From: an uncultured Saprospiraceae bacterium
GTDB taxonomy: Bacteria; Bacteroidota; Bacteroidia; Chitinophagales; Saprospiraceae
Length of the DNA: 34,024 nucleotides
Direction of reading: 5' to 3'
Assembly (NCBI GenBank): GCA_938003955.1
Contig: CALKXE010000171.1
Coordinates: 1 to 34,024, forward strand
Shown here: piece after piece, positions 1 to 8,108 of the stretch
How positions within the stretch are numbered: the first letter of the stretch is position 1
How the letters are laid out: every line of letters begins with the position of its first letter
Made by a program: the position numbers and the translations under genes
The notes under the pieces: generated by a model
The model's input: the letters and a program-made list of their open reading frames with translations, nothing else
The model's database searches: none
Told to the model about the DNA's origin: nothing

Positions 1-1276
1 TATAAACAAGTATGTAGATTTAGAAAGTTTTAAGATAAATTTCTACACAAATAAAGACCTCCCGAAAAATATATTTGAAGATCCAGAAAATTGGTTTTAT
101 GATACTTCTCCATATGAATGGTATGATATTGCTGTAAAGGCCGCCAAAAAAACACAGTATACCAATAGTGCCAATATTGTAAAGACGATGACTGGTATGA
201 AGTCAATGTTGACTGAAATTAATCAGCTAAGATTTGATCTCGATAATAGTATCATAGATAAGGACTTGACAGATACGGTTCAACTCAATAAAGTCTATGA
301 ACACTTAGAAAGAGGAGTAAGGTTATATGATAACTTCTATAAACTTCACAAACAACTTACGTCGGATGTTGGAGTAGCGTTTCAGACAGTAAAACCGACG
401 GCTTCCGAGGTACAGTTTCCAAAACTATACGAAGCGATGGTCAAAGTTTACCTAAGTACAAAAGACATATTATTGTCTGTTAGAAATAAAGAGGATGAAA
501 AATTAGATGCACAGATGGAGTTTCAGAAATCATCTGTAGATGCATTCAAACAATTAAACTTGGCTAGTTTCGGCTCCACAAGACTTACAAGTAGAAAAGT
601 ACAAAGTATAAAGAAGAACCTCGAAGAACAGGGGGCTCTGTCTATCAATTCAATAAAGACTTTTTACAATACGGCTGAAGTAGTAGAAGAATATAAGCAA
701 TATGGTAAGTTTTATTATTACTATAATTCTGACTTGATTAATAAGTACAACCGATATGGAAACGGCATTGTTTTCGAATTGAATAATTTGGTTTCTTATC
801 TTGACATACCAGTATTACTTTTCACAGAATTGCCACATTATTTCAAAGTAATTTATCCTAAAAAGTTGGAAAAAATAGACTACCTCACAGCTTCTGATGC
901 TAAGATTACACGCTTGCCTACGATGCTTAAGGACAGAGAAATACAGATGAGTACTAGAAAAATAAAAGTGGATAGTCTCAAATTCGAAGTCTCTCTTTAT
1001 GATCATATGATAGAGGATGGGGACGTAATATCATTGAATTTTAATGGAGACTGGATAGTAGAAAAAATGGCACTTACTGCTGAAAAAAAGAAATTGAAAT
1101 TAATGCTCAATAAAGAAGGTAAGAACTACTTCATCCTTCATGCTGATAACGTAGGTAGAAGGCCGCCAAATACAATGGCAGTAGACTACTATTATAGAGG
1201 ATTTAAAAAACAGATCATATTAGAGTCTAACTTAAATGTAAGTGAGATGATAGAAATTGAATATGTGAATGAATAA
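1..1276 (+). CDS. Unknown large protein, C-terminal part only (5' end outside window)
   Basis: The reading frame stays open from base 2 to the TAA at 1274-1276, so the ATG at 188 is probably internal and the gene begins left of the window. About 424 residues are visible. I do not recognise the bulk of it; it is charged, Tyr- and Lys-rich, with no membrane segment in view. The last ~100 residues contain the pattern IEDGDVISLNFNG ... LTAEKKKLKLML ... ADNVGRRPPNT ... I..EYVNE. From memory this resembles a C-terminal module common in Bacteroidota envelope proteins (usual form: DGDTVSV, then VAENLGSIPPNTA). I infer an exported or cell-surface protein, but the N-terminus that would show a signal peptide is missing. 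A short inverted repeat follows the stop. Confidence 0.75.
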   Translation, partial: INKYVDLESFKINFYTNKDLPKNIFEDPENWFYDTSPYEWYDIAVKAAKKTQYTNSANIVKTMTGMKSMLTEINQLRFDLDNSIIDKDLTDTVQLNKVYEHLERGVRLYDNFYKLHKQLTSDVGVAFQTVKPTASEVQFPKLYEAMVKVYLSTKDILLSVRNKEDEKLDAQMEFQKSSVDAFKQLNLASFGSTRLTSRKVQSIKKNLEEQGALSINSIKTFYNTAEVVEEYKQYGKFYYYYNSDLINKYNRYGNGIVFELNNLVSYLDIPVLLFTELPHYFKVIYPKKLEKIDYLTASDAKITRLPTMLKDREIQMSTRKIKVDSLKFEVSLYDHMIEDGDVISLNFNGDWIVEKMALTAEKKKLKLMLNKEGKNYFILHADNVGRRPPNTMAVDYYYRGFKKQIILESNLNVSEMIEIEYVNE

Positions 1277-1286
1277 TATAATTGCT

Positions 1287-1307
1287 ATTTCGTTAACGTT
1301 ACGAAAT
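1287..1307. repeat. Short inverted repeat after the first gene
   Basis: ATTTCGT (1287-1293) and ACGAAAT (1301-1307) are perfect 7-bp arms around a 7-nt loop, 11 bases after the stop of the first gene and 30 bases before the LysE-family gene. There is no U-run behind it, so an intrinsic terminator is doubtful. It could be an operator or an mRNA 3'-end hairpin. Confidence 0.3.
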
Positions 1308-1337
1308 GTAATTAACCAACTCAAAAAACTAAATTAG

Positions 1338-1961
1338 TTGAGTCTTATACTCCAAGGCATATTATTAGGATTGACGCTAGCAATACTGCTAGGGCCTATT
1401 TTTGTTACGATTACCCAATTAGCGATTGAAAAAGGAGCGCGAGCGGGTATGGTAGCAAGTTCAGGTGTATGGGTGAGTGATTTCATAATCATTACACTTT
1501 GCTTTCTGTTTGTCCAGAAAATCAATACATTAGTTCAAGATGTCACTTTTACTTATTGGATAGGGTTGTTAGGGGGTTTTATACTTATGGTATTTGGCTT
1601 AGTTGCTTTTTTTAAAGAAAGTAAAATAGAATTCAGTCAAACCAAACATTCTACAAACGACTATATTAGTTTTTGGACTAGGGGTTTTTTGGTAAATACA
1701 GTGAATCCTTTCACTTTCGTTTTTTGGATTGGAGTGATATCAACATATGTGATCAAAGAAAAAATTACCAATATAGAAGCGATTATTTTCTTTACATCTA
1801 TAATGTCTGTGATTATGATATCTGATACTGCAAAGGTATTCTTAGCAAAAATGATAAGGACAAAACTAAGACAAGAACACTTTAATATTTTTACAAAAAT
1901 AGCGGGAGTTGGACTTATTGTTTTTGGTATAGTATTACTAGCAAAAAGTCAAGTATTCTAA
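1338..1961 (+). CDS. LysE/RhtB-family amino-acid exporter
   Basis: A 207-residue inner-membrane protein with about six hydrophobic segments, the usual size for LysE/ArgO/RhtB exporters, which export amino acids or related small molecules by secondary transport. The first helix carries the family pattern LTLAILLGPIFVTITQLAIE and is followed by a charged loop (KGARAGMVAS). A central hydrophilic stretch (~residues 86-110) separates the two halves, and another conserved segment reads FLVNTVNPFTFVFWIGV. The start is a TTG at 1338 directly after an in-frame TAG (1335-1337). The first ATG lies 27 codons into the protein and would remove helix 1, so the TTG start is preferred. No Shine-Dalgarno is seen. 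The substrate cannot be told from sequence. It is followed, after a 216-bp gap, by secA. Confidence 0.85.
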   Translation: MSLILQGILLGLTLAILLGPIFVTITQLAIEKGARAGMVASSGVWVSDFIIITLCFLFVQKINTLVQDVTFTYWIGLLGGFILMVFGLVAFFKESKIEFSQTKHSTNDYISFWTRGFLVNTVNPFTFVFWIGVISTYVIKEKITNIEAIIFFTSIMSVIMISDTAKVFLAKMIRTKLRQEHFNIFTKIAGVGLIVFGIVLLAKSQVF

Positions 1962-2111
1962 AGTAATTTTATAATAATGAAACAGATGTTGATAAGTAAT
2001 ATTTAAAATAGTGCCCTCGAAATAGGCTATTAGTTTTGTCATAATCATGTCCGCCAATATGTCACCTAAATATCCTTGGTATAAATTATGTACAATACTA
2101 TTTGGACTTAC

Positions 2112-2119
2112 TATCTTTG
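2112..2119 (+). promoter_or_regulatory. Possible -7 promoter element of secA
   Basis: TATCTTTG matches the Bacteroidota sigma-70-type -7 consensus TAnnTTTG and lies about 60 bases before the secA ATG, implying a leader of about 50 nt. I could not find a good -33 TTTG at the usual spacing, so this stays tentative. Confidence 0.35.
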
Positions 2120-2177
2120 TAAGCCAATTACCATAAAAAATAGATAATAATCGGTTTGCCGAACAAAATAAATATCC

Positions 2178-5100
2178 ATGTTTAAAATATTCAAGAATCT
2201 CTTTGGTACCAAGTATGATCGTGACGTAAAGCTTTATTCTCCTATAGTAGAGGTGATAAACAAGCATTTCGCTACATACGAGAATATATCTAATGACGAC
2301 CTAAGAAATAAAAGTGTCGAATTCAGAAAAAGGATAGCTGATCACTTAGCCGGAATCAATTCTGATATAGATGCATTGAATGATCAGTCTGCCAATGAGA
2401 CAGACCTCAATCAAAAAGAGGAACTTTTTAACAGAATAGATGAGATTAAGAAAGATAGAGATAAGCATCTAGAAGAAGTACTGAAAGAAATCTTGCCGGA
2501 AGCGTTTGCTGTGGTGAAAGAAACTGCTAAAAGGTTCACGAATAATGAAACAATGGTAGTCACAGCTACAGAGCACGATCGTGAATTAGCTGCCAAGAAG
2601 AACTATGTAATCATTGATGGAGATAAGGCAATATATCAGACGTCTTGGTTAGCGGCAGGAGGTGAAGTGTCATGGAATATGGTCCACTATGATGTGCAGC
2701 TTATTGGAGGTATGGTACTTCATGATGGTAAAGTAGCGGAGATGCAGACAGGAGAAGGTAAGACGTTAGTCGCTACCTTACCGGCATATCTTAACGGTCT
2801 GACCGGACAAGGTGTACACGTAATTACAGTAAATGATTATCTAGCCCGAAGAGATAGTGAATGGGTAGGACCTATATTTGAGTTCCTATTATTGACGATT
2901 GACTGTATAGATAAGTATAGGCCACACTCAGATGGAAGAGTAAAAGCATATAAGGCTGATATAATCTATGGAACGAATAACGAGTTTGGTTTTGATTATC
3001 TAAGAGATAATATGGTAAAGTCAGCCTCGGAGATGGTGCAAGGTAAACACCATTATGCCATGATTGATGAGGTGGATTCTGTATTGGTTGATGATGCGAG
3101 AACGCCTTTGATCATATCAGGACCGGTACCAGAAGGGTCAGAAGAACAAGAATACCAAGAGTTAAATCCAAAGGTCAAAAACCTAATGGATGAACAAAAG
3201 AAGTTGGCTACGACATATTTAGCGGATGCTAAAAGGCTGATTAAAGAAGGAAGAGATGGAGTAGAAGAAGGTGAAGGAGGGATAGCACTATACAGAGCAC
3301 ACAAAGCACTACCAAAATACAGACCTCTTATTAAATTTTTGAGTGAAGAAGGTATAAAAGTCCTCATGCAGAAGGCTGAAAACCATTATATGCAGGAGCA
3401 AAATAAGCATATGCATGTTGTTGATGCTCCATTGTTGTTTACAATTGATGAGAAAAACAGAAATGTAGAATTAACGGATAACGGAATCGATTTCTTATCA
3501 AGAGGAGAGAATGATCCTAACTTTTATGTGATGCCGGATATCGCTACAGAGATGCAGATGCTAGCCGATAGAGAGGAAGCAGACGGAACTAAATATAAAG
3601 AAGAAAAAGAGACATTAATAAATGATTATTCTATCAAGAGTAGAAGATTGCACTCGGTCTCTCAATTGTTAAAAGCTTACACACTATTCGAAAAAGATAA
3701 TGAATATGTAGTAATGGACGGTGCGGTAAAGATCGTAGATGAATCTACAGGTCGTATGATGGAGGGTAGAAGATACTCTGACGGACTTCACCAGGCATTA
3801 GAAGCAAAAGAAAATGTAGAGTTAGGTGATATCACTCAGACATATGCAACGGTAACATTGCAGAACTACTTTAGAATGTATCACAAACTGTCAGGTATGA
3901 CAGGTACTGCCGAAACGGAAGCAGGTGAATTCTGGGAAATATACAAATTGGATGTAGTAGTAATACCTACAAATAGACCAATTGTAAGAGACGATAGAGA
4001 TGACTTGATTTATAAAACTGCAAGAGAAAAATTCAATGCAGTAATTGATGACATTATACATCTTACTGGTCAAGGAAGACCTGTACTTGTGGGTACGACA
4101 TCTGTAGATATTTCAGAGTTGCTAAGTAGAATGCTGAACCTCAAAGGTATCAAACACAATGTACTGAATGCGAAGCAACACCAACGAGAAGCGGACATTG
4201 TAGCTGAAGCAGGAAGACCAGGAAATGTAACTATTGCCACAAATATGGCAGGTAGAGGAACAGATATCAAGCTTACGGACGAAGTGAAAGCTTCAGGAGG
4301 TCTAGCTATTGTAGCTACAGAAAGACATGATTCTAGACGTGTAGATAGACAATTAAGAGGTAGAGCTGGTAGACAAGGAGATCCAGGGTCTTCACAGTTT
4401 TATGTGTCACTAGAAGATAACTTGATGCGTCTTTTCCAATCGGAAAGAATTGCTGGTTTAATGGATAAGATGGGTCATGTAGAAGGTGAGGTGATCCAAG
4501 CCGGAATGGTTACAAAATCTATTGAAAGAGCTCAGAAAAAAGTAGAAGAAAATAACTTTGGAATAAGAAAGAGACTTCTTGATTATGATGATGTAATGAA
4601 CATCCAAAGAGAGGCAATCTATGAAAAAAGAGACCATGCACTTCATGGGGATAGATTATCTGTAGATCTGAATAACATGTTCGAAGGTTTGACAGAATCT
4701 ATCGTAATGGATAATCGTCATGCAGGCAACTATGATACATTCAGAAATGACTGTATGACAATGTTAAGTATAGATCCTGAGGTTACCGATGATGAGTTCA
4801 GAAGTATGAATGAGGATCGATTGGTTGATAAATTCATGATTGAGGTATCTAATGCATATCAAAGAAAATCAGAGATGATTAACAGAGGTATGCTTCCGGG
4901 TTTCATACAAACAAAAGAGTCTCACGGTGATAGATATAAGAGAATAGCGATGCCATTTACTGATGGAAGATCAAAGCCACTCAATATATCTGCTGATCTT
5001 AATGAAGGAATAGCAACAGAGGGGAAATCAATCATGACTGATATCGAGAAGGCTGTAACATTGGCTCTTATCGATGACAATTGGAAAGAGCACCTTAGAT

Positions 5101-5483
5101 CTATGGATGAATTGAAAGATTCTGTTCAGTCTGCCTCTTTTGAGCAGAAAGATCCATTGGTTATCTATAAAATGGAAGCATATAAGCTGTTCGAGCAGTT
5201 AATCTATAAGGTTAATAGAGATGTGATCTCTTATCTTATGAACGGTAAAATCGTAATAGCTTCACAACAAGAAGAGCTTAAAGAAGCGAAAGTCCAGAAG
5301 ACTGACCTTACAAATGTAAGAACAAGTAGATCTGAGCAAGCTATGAAAGAAGCTGCAGCGAATGCAGGTAGGCCACAACGGCAGAAAGTTGAAACGTTTA
5401 AAAGAACCGAAAAGAAGGTTGGTAGAAATGAACCTTGTCCTTGTGGAAGTGGTAAGAAATTTAAGCAATGTCATGGGAAGTAG
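2178..5483 (+). CDS. secA: Preprotein translocase ATPase SecA
   Basis: SecA is the cytoplasmic motor ATPase that pushes unfolded secretory proteins through SecYEG. Here it would feed the many signal-peptide proteins of this region before T9SS takes them across the outer membrane. The 1,101-residue product has the family start MFKIFKNLFGTKYDRD, Walker A MQTGEGKT (~residues 189-196), a DEAD-like box MIDEVDSVLVDDARTPLIISGP split here as MIDEVD (~295-300) and DDARTPLI, and the motif MAGRGTDIKL (~690). The C-terminal zinc tail CPCGSGKKFKQCH has ligands C1087, C1089, C1098 and H1099 for SecB/ribosome contacts. It is ~200 residues longer than the E. coli protein. Much of the excess lies after the DEAD box as a charged insert (~residues 320-430), which is usual for this phylum. 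The frame is intact. A terminator hairpin follows. Confidence 0.98.
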   Translation: MFKIFKNLFGTKYDRDVKLYSPIVEVINKHFATYENISNDDLRNKSVEFRKRIADHLAGINSDIDALNDQSANETDLNQKEELFNRIDEIKKDRDKHLEEVLKEILPEAFAVVKETAKRFTNNETMVVTATEHDRELAAKKNYVIIDGDKAIYQTSWLAAGGEVSWNMVHYDVQLIGGMVLHDGKVAEMQTGEGKTLVATLPAYLNGLTGQGVHVITVNDYLARRDSEWVGPIFEFLLLTIDCIDKYRPHSDGRVKAYKADIIYGTNNEFGFDYLRDNMVKSASEMVQGKHHYAMIDEVDSVLVDDARTPLIISGPVPEGSEEQEYQELNPKVKNLMDEQKKLATTYLADAKRLIKEGRDGVEEGEGGIALYRAHKALPKYRPLIKFLSEEGIKVLMQKAENHYMQEQNKHMHVVDAPLLFTIDEKNRNVELTDNGIDFLSRGENDPNFYVMPDIATEMQMLADREEADGTKYKEEKETLINDYSIKSRRLHSVSQLLKAYTLFEKDNEYVVMDGAVKIVDESTGRMMEGRRYSDGLHQALEAKENVELGDITQTYATVTLQNYFRMYHKLSGMTGTAETEAGEFWEIYKLDVVVIPTNRPIVRDDRDDLIYKTAREKFNAVIDDIIHLTGQGRPVLVGTTSVDISELLSRMLNLKGIKHNVLNAKQHQREADIVAEAGRPGNVTIATNMAGRGTDIKLTDEVKASGGLAIVATERHDSRRVDRQLRGRAGRQGDPGSSQFYVSLEDNLMRLFQSERIAGLMDKMGHVEGEVIQAGMVTKSIERAQKKVEENNFGIRKRLLDYDDVMNIQREAIYEKRDHALHGDRLSVDLNNMFEGLTESIVMDNRHAGNYDTFRNDCMTMLSIDPEVTDDEFRSMNEDRLVDKFMIEVSNAYQRKSEMINRGMLPGFIQTKESHGDRYKRIAMPFTDGRSKPLNISADLNEGIATEGKSIMTDIEKAVTLALIDDNWKEHLRSMDELKDSVQSASFEQKDPLVIYKMEAYKLFEQLIYKVNRDVISYLMNGKIVIASQQEELKEAKVQKTDLTNVRTSRSEQAMKEAAANAGRPQRQKVETFKRTEKKVGRNEPCPCGSGKKFKQCHGK

Positions 5484-5542
5484 AAGATGTTGGTACTGAT
5501 TTTTTGAGTACTAGATATAATATTGAAGATTAGAAAATAGGA

Positions 5543-5584
5543 TCGGCTTGCCAAACTTACGAAGATTGGCAAGCCGACTTTTAT
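5543..5584 (+). terminator. Intrinsic terminator after secA
   Basis: A perfect 12-bp stem (TCGGCTTGCCAA at 5543-5554 and TTGGCAAGCCGA at 5566-5577) with an 11-nt loop is followed by CTTTTATT. It lies ~60 bases after the secA stop and is the likely secA terminator. It ends only 13 bases before the annotated ATG of the next gene, which is unusually close. Confidence 0.75.
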
Positions 5585-5590
5585 TAAATT

Positions 5591-6712
5591 ATGAGTCAAC
5601 CATCAACAAACATGGATAATAAAAAATACGCAAAACTACTTCTTGATTATTGCCTAGAAATAAAGACGGGTCAAAAATTATATATCAAAAGTACTACCCT
5701 TGCCGAACCTCTTATTCGTGAGTTGTTCCGAGAAGCAACAAAAATTGGAGCTCATACAGTTGTGGATATGGCTTTCGAGGGCCAGAATAAGATATTTTTA
5801 GATAATGCAGATATTGATCAGTTATCTTTTGTTTCTCCAAACCATAAAGAGGCAATGAATGAATTTGATGCGTATCTTTATATTAAAGCACCATTCAATC
5901 TAAGAGAGGATCAAAATGTAGATGGTGAGAAGAGAAAGAAGAGATCGGAGGGATTAAAAGAAGTAAGTCAGGCGTATTTTACGAGAACAGCAAGTGGGGA
6001 TATGGTTCGATCACTATGTCTGTACCCTACTCAAGCCAGTGCACAAGAAGCGGGCATGAGTTTGGAAGAATATACTGATTTTGTTTATCGAGCATGCAAT
6101 CTACATCTGGATGATCCGAAATCAGCATGGCTAGAAAGAAGAAAAAATCAACAGGCGATTGTTGATCATTTAAATACGGTAGACGAGGTAAGGTACGTCG
6201 GTACAGGAACAGATATCACATTCTCTACCAAAGGCCGAACGTGGATAAATTCAGATGGGCGTACAAATATGCCATCAGGAGAAGTATTCACCGGACCTGT
6301 GGAAAACACAGTGAATGGTGTTGTTCATTTTTCTTATCCGTCTATTTTTATGGGCGTAGAGGTTCAAGGTATAACACTAGAAGTAAAAGATGGAGTTGTC
6401 GAAAAATGGAGCTCTGAGAAAGGAGGAGAAATTTTAGACCAGGTATTTGAAATAGATGGTGCTAGAATGTTTGGTGAAGTCGCAATAGGTACCAATTACA
6501 ACATTCAAATCCCTACGAAGAATATACTCTTTGATGAAAAAATCGGAGGTACTATTCATATGGCAGTAGGTCAATCATATAAACAGACTGGTGGATTGAA
6601 TAACTCAAGTATACACTGGGACATGATTGCAGAGATGAAAGACGGCGGTCAAATATTTACGGATGGAAAGTTGATCTATGAATCTGGCAGATTTTTAGAG
6701 TTTGATATTTGA
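5591..6712 (+). CDS. M29-family aminopeptidase (AmpS/AmpT type)
   Basis: A cytoplasmic dinuclear-metal exopeptidase removing N-terminal residues from peptides. The 373-residue length is near the family norm (~370-410). The expected metal and catalytic residues are visible: E231 (GEVFTGP), E296 (GEVAIG), H323 (GGTIHMAVG) and the pair H342/D344 (HWDMI). The N-terminus KYAKLLLDYCLEIKTGQ is typical. The start is taken as ATG 5591, but M8 (ATG 5612) fits the family N-terminus equally well and would give more room between the upstream terminator hairpin and the start. No promoter with a clear TAnnTTTG was found in the 107-bp gap, so expression may come from read-through or from an element I cannot recognise. 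Confidence 0.92.
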   Translation: MSQPSTNMDNKKYAKLLLDYCLEIKTGQKLYIKSTTLAEPLIRELFREATKIGAHTVVDMAFEGQNKIFLDNADIDQLSFVSPNHKEAMNEFDAYLYIKAPFNLREDQNVDGEKRKKRSEGLKEVSQAYFTRTASGDMVRSLCLYPTQASAQEAGMSLEEYTDFVYRACNLHLDDPKSAWLERRKNQQAIVDHLNTVDEVRYVGTGTDITFSTKGRTWINSDGRTNMPSGEVFTGPVENTVNGVVHFSYPSIFMGVEVQGITLEVKDGVVEKWSSEKGGEILDQVFEIDGARMFGEVAIGTNYNIQIPTKNILFDEKIGGTIHMAVGQSYKQTGGLNNSSIHWDMIAEMKDGGQIFTDGKLIYESGRFLEFDI

Positions 6713-6759
6713 TATGACGTACTTTTCTAAAGTATTCTTCTATTTCAGTAAAACGCACG

Positions 6760-6780
6760 TGCTAATGTGAGTAATTAGCA
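6760..6780. repeat. Inverted repeat upstream of hydroxyacid dehydrogenase
   Basis: TGCTAAT (6760-6766) and ATTAGCA (6774-6780) form perfect 7-bp arms with a 7-nt spacer, 120 bases before the dehydrogenase ATG. It has the look of an operator site. It has no U-run, so it is a poor terminator. Function unproven. Confidence 0.3.
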
Positions 6781-6899
6781 AAACAGAAGACAGCTTGTAG
6801 GTAATATTTAGCGAATCAGAAAGGAGAAAGTATTTGTTGTTATTCATAAATCTCGAATATGGCATTAACTCTTTTAAGCCAAAATCTTATCTTCGTAAG

Positions 6900-7841
6900 A
6901 TGAAAAAAGCACTTGTTACGGACTATGTCCATCCATCACTTATATCAGGATTAGAAGAACGAGGATACTCGGTAGATTATGAAACTTCTATTGATATGTC
7001 GGTGCTACCAACAATTATACATAAGTATGAAGTCGCTGTTATTAATAGTAAGATTAAAATGTTTTCTGAACTGATAGACAAGGCTACTCAACTGAAGTAC
7101 ATATGTAGATTAGGCTCTGGACTTGAAATAATCGACCTAGAATATGCGGCCAAAAAAGGAATCCATGTAATCAATACTCCTTCAGGAAATAACAATGCAG
7201 TCGCGGAGCACGCTATGGGTATGTTGCTGTCACTTGCCAATAATCTGATCCAAGGGGATAAGGAAGTTAGAGATTTTCAGTGGAACAGAGAACTCAACCG
7301 TGGATGGGAATTGAAGGGTAAAACAGTCGGAATAATCGGATTTGGACACACGGGTAGTCAATTTGCAAAAAAAATGTCGTCTTGGGAACTTGAGGTTATT
7401 TCGTACGATAAATATCGTAAAGAATATGGGTCAGAATGGGACTTTGTGGAGCGAGTTGCTCTAGAAGACATTTTAAATCGATCAGATATCTTATCATTGC
7501 ATTTACCATTGACAGAGGAGGTAATTCACTTAGTCAATGAAGAATTTATCAACCGATGTAAAGACAGGGTGATTATTTTGAATACCTCAAGGGGCAAAGT
7601 CATAAAAACTATCGATCTCGTTAAAGCACTAGAAAACGGAAAAGTCGGTGGGGCATGCCTCGATGTTTTTGAAAATGAAAAACCACATACCTACTCACAT
7701 AGTGAGACAAATACTTATACTAGACTGAATGCTCTGCATAATACTGTCCTCAGCCCACATGTAGCTGGTTGGACACGCGAATCATTAGCAAATATTGCTA
7801 AGGTGATGTTAAAAAAGTATGATGCACTATTAGAGATTTAA
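6900..7841 (+). CDS. D-isomer-specific 2-hydroxyacid dehydrogenase (SerA-like)
   Basis: An NAD-dependent oxidoreductase interconverting a 2-hydroxyacid and a 2-keto acid in the cytoplasm. From the ATG at 6900 it is 313 residues. The frame can be extended upstream to a TTG at 6834, but the 22 extra residues (MLLFINLEYG...) do not resemble the family, whose first beta strand starts at MKKALVTDY. Visible are the substrate loop RLGSGLEIID (R70-D79), the Rossmann motif GFGHTG (G147-G152) with D170 at the end of strand 2 favouring NAD, and the catalytic triad R231 (NTSRG), E260 (FENEKP) and H287 (SPHVAGW). The SPHVAGWTRES ending is typical of Bacteroidota homologues often annotated as phosphoglycerate dehydrogenase. 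There is no ACT domain. The true substrate (3-phosphoglycerate or another) is not decidable here. Confidence 0.93.
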   Translation: MKKALVTDYVHPSLISGLEERGYSVDYETSIDMSVLPTIIHKYEVAVINSKIKMFSELIDKATQLKYICRLGSGLEIIDLEYAAKKGIHVINTPSGNNNAVAEHAMGMLLSLANNLIQGDKEVRDFQWNRELNRGWELKGKTVGIIGFGHTGSQFAKKMSSWELEVISYDKYRKEYGSEWDFVERVALEDILNRSDILSLHLPLTEEVIHLVNEEFINRCKDRVIILNTSRGKVIKTIDLVKALENGKVGGACLDVFENEKPHTYSHSETNTYTRLNALHNTVLSPHVAGWTRESLANIAKVMLKKYDALLEI

Positions 7842-8108
7842 GTGTTTGTAATGGAAAATTAGTTAAAAGGCTAATAAGTGAATAAAACTACAATTCGAAT
7901 CACAGACTCTATAAAAGACAGTAGTTTAAGGGAGAAACACTGAAAATAAAGATGATAAGCTGTTTCGAAGAAGACATTTGTGAGGAAAAATTATTTTGTA
8001 TCTAAAGCTTAATTGCGTAACATTGCGACTTTGTTAATTTTCTCTTAACGCTAGAGAAGTATAAGGTATGTAATTAATCAATAGATACTTTATTAAACAT
8101 ATTGAAAC

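Noticed and set aside
1938-2267. 109-residue - strand ORF between the LysE-family gene and secA
   Set aside because: It overlaps the start of secA on the opposite strand, has no recognisable motif and AT-rich codon content; a chance frame.
6834-6899. TTG start extending the hydroxyacid dehydrogenase by 22 residues
   Set aside because: The extension does not fit the family N-terminus, and ATG 6900 directly opens the first beta strand.
7842-8108. Promoter of the TonB-receptor operon
   Set aside because: Several partial matches (near 8031 and 8085) but none with both TTTG and TAnnTTTG at acceptable spacing; not enough to call.
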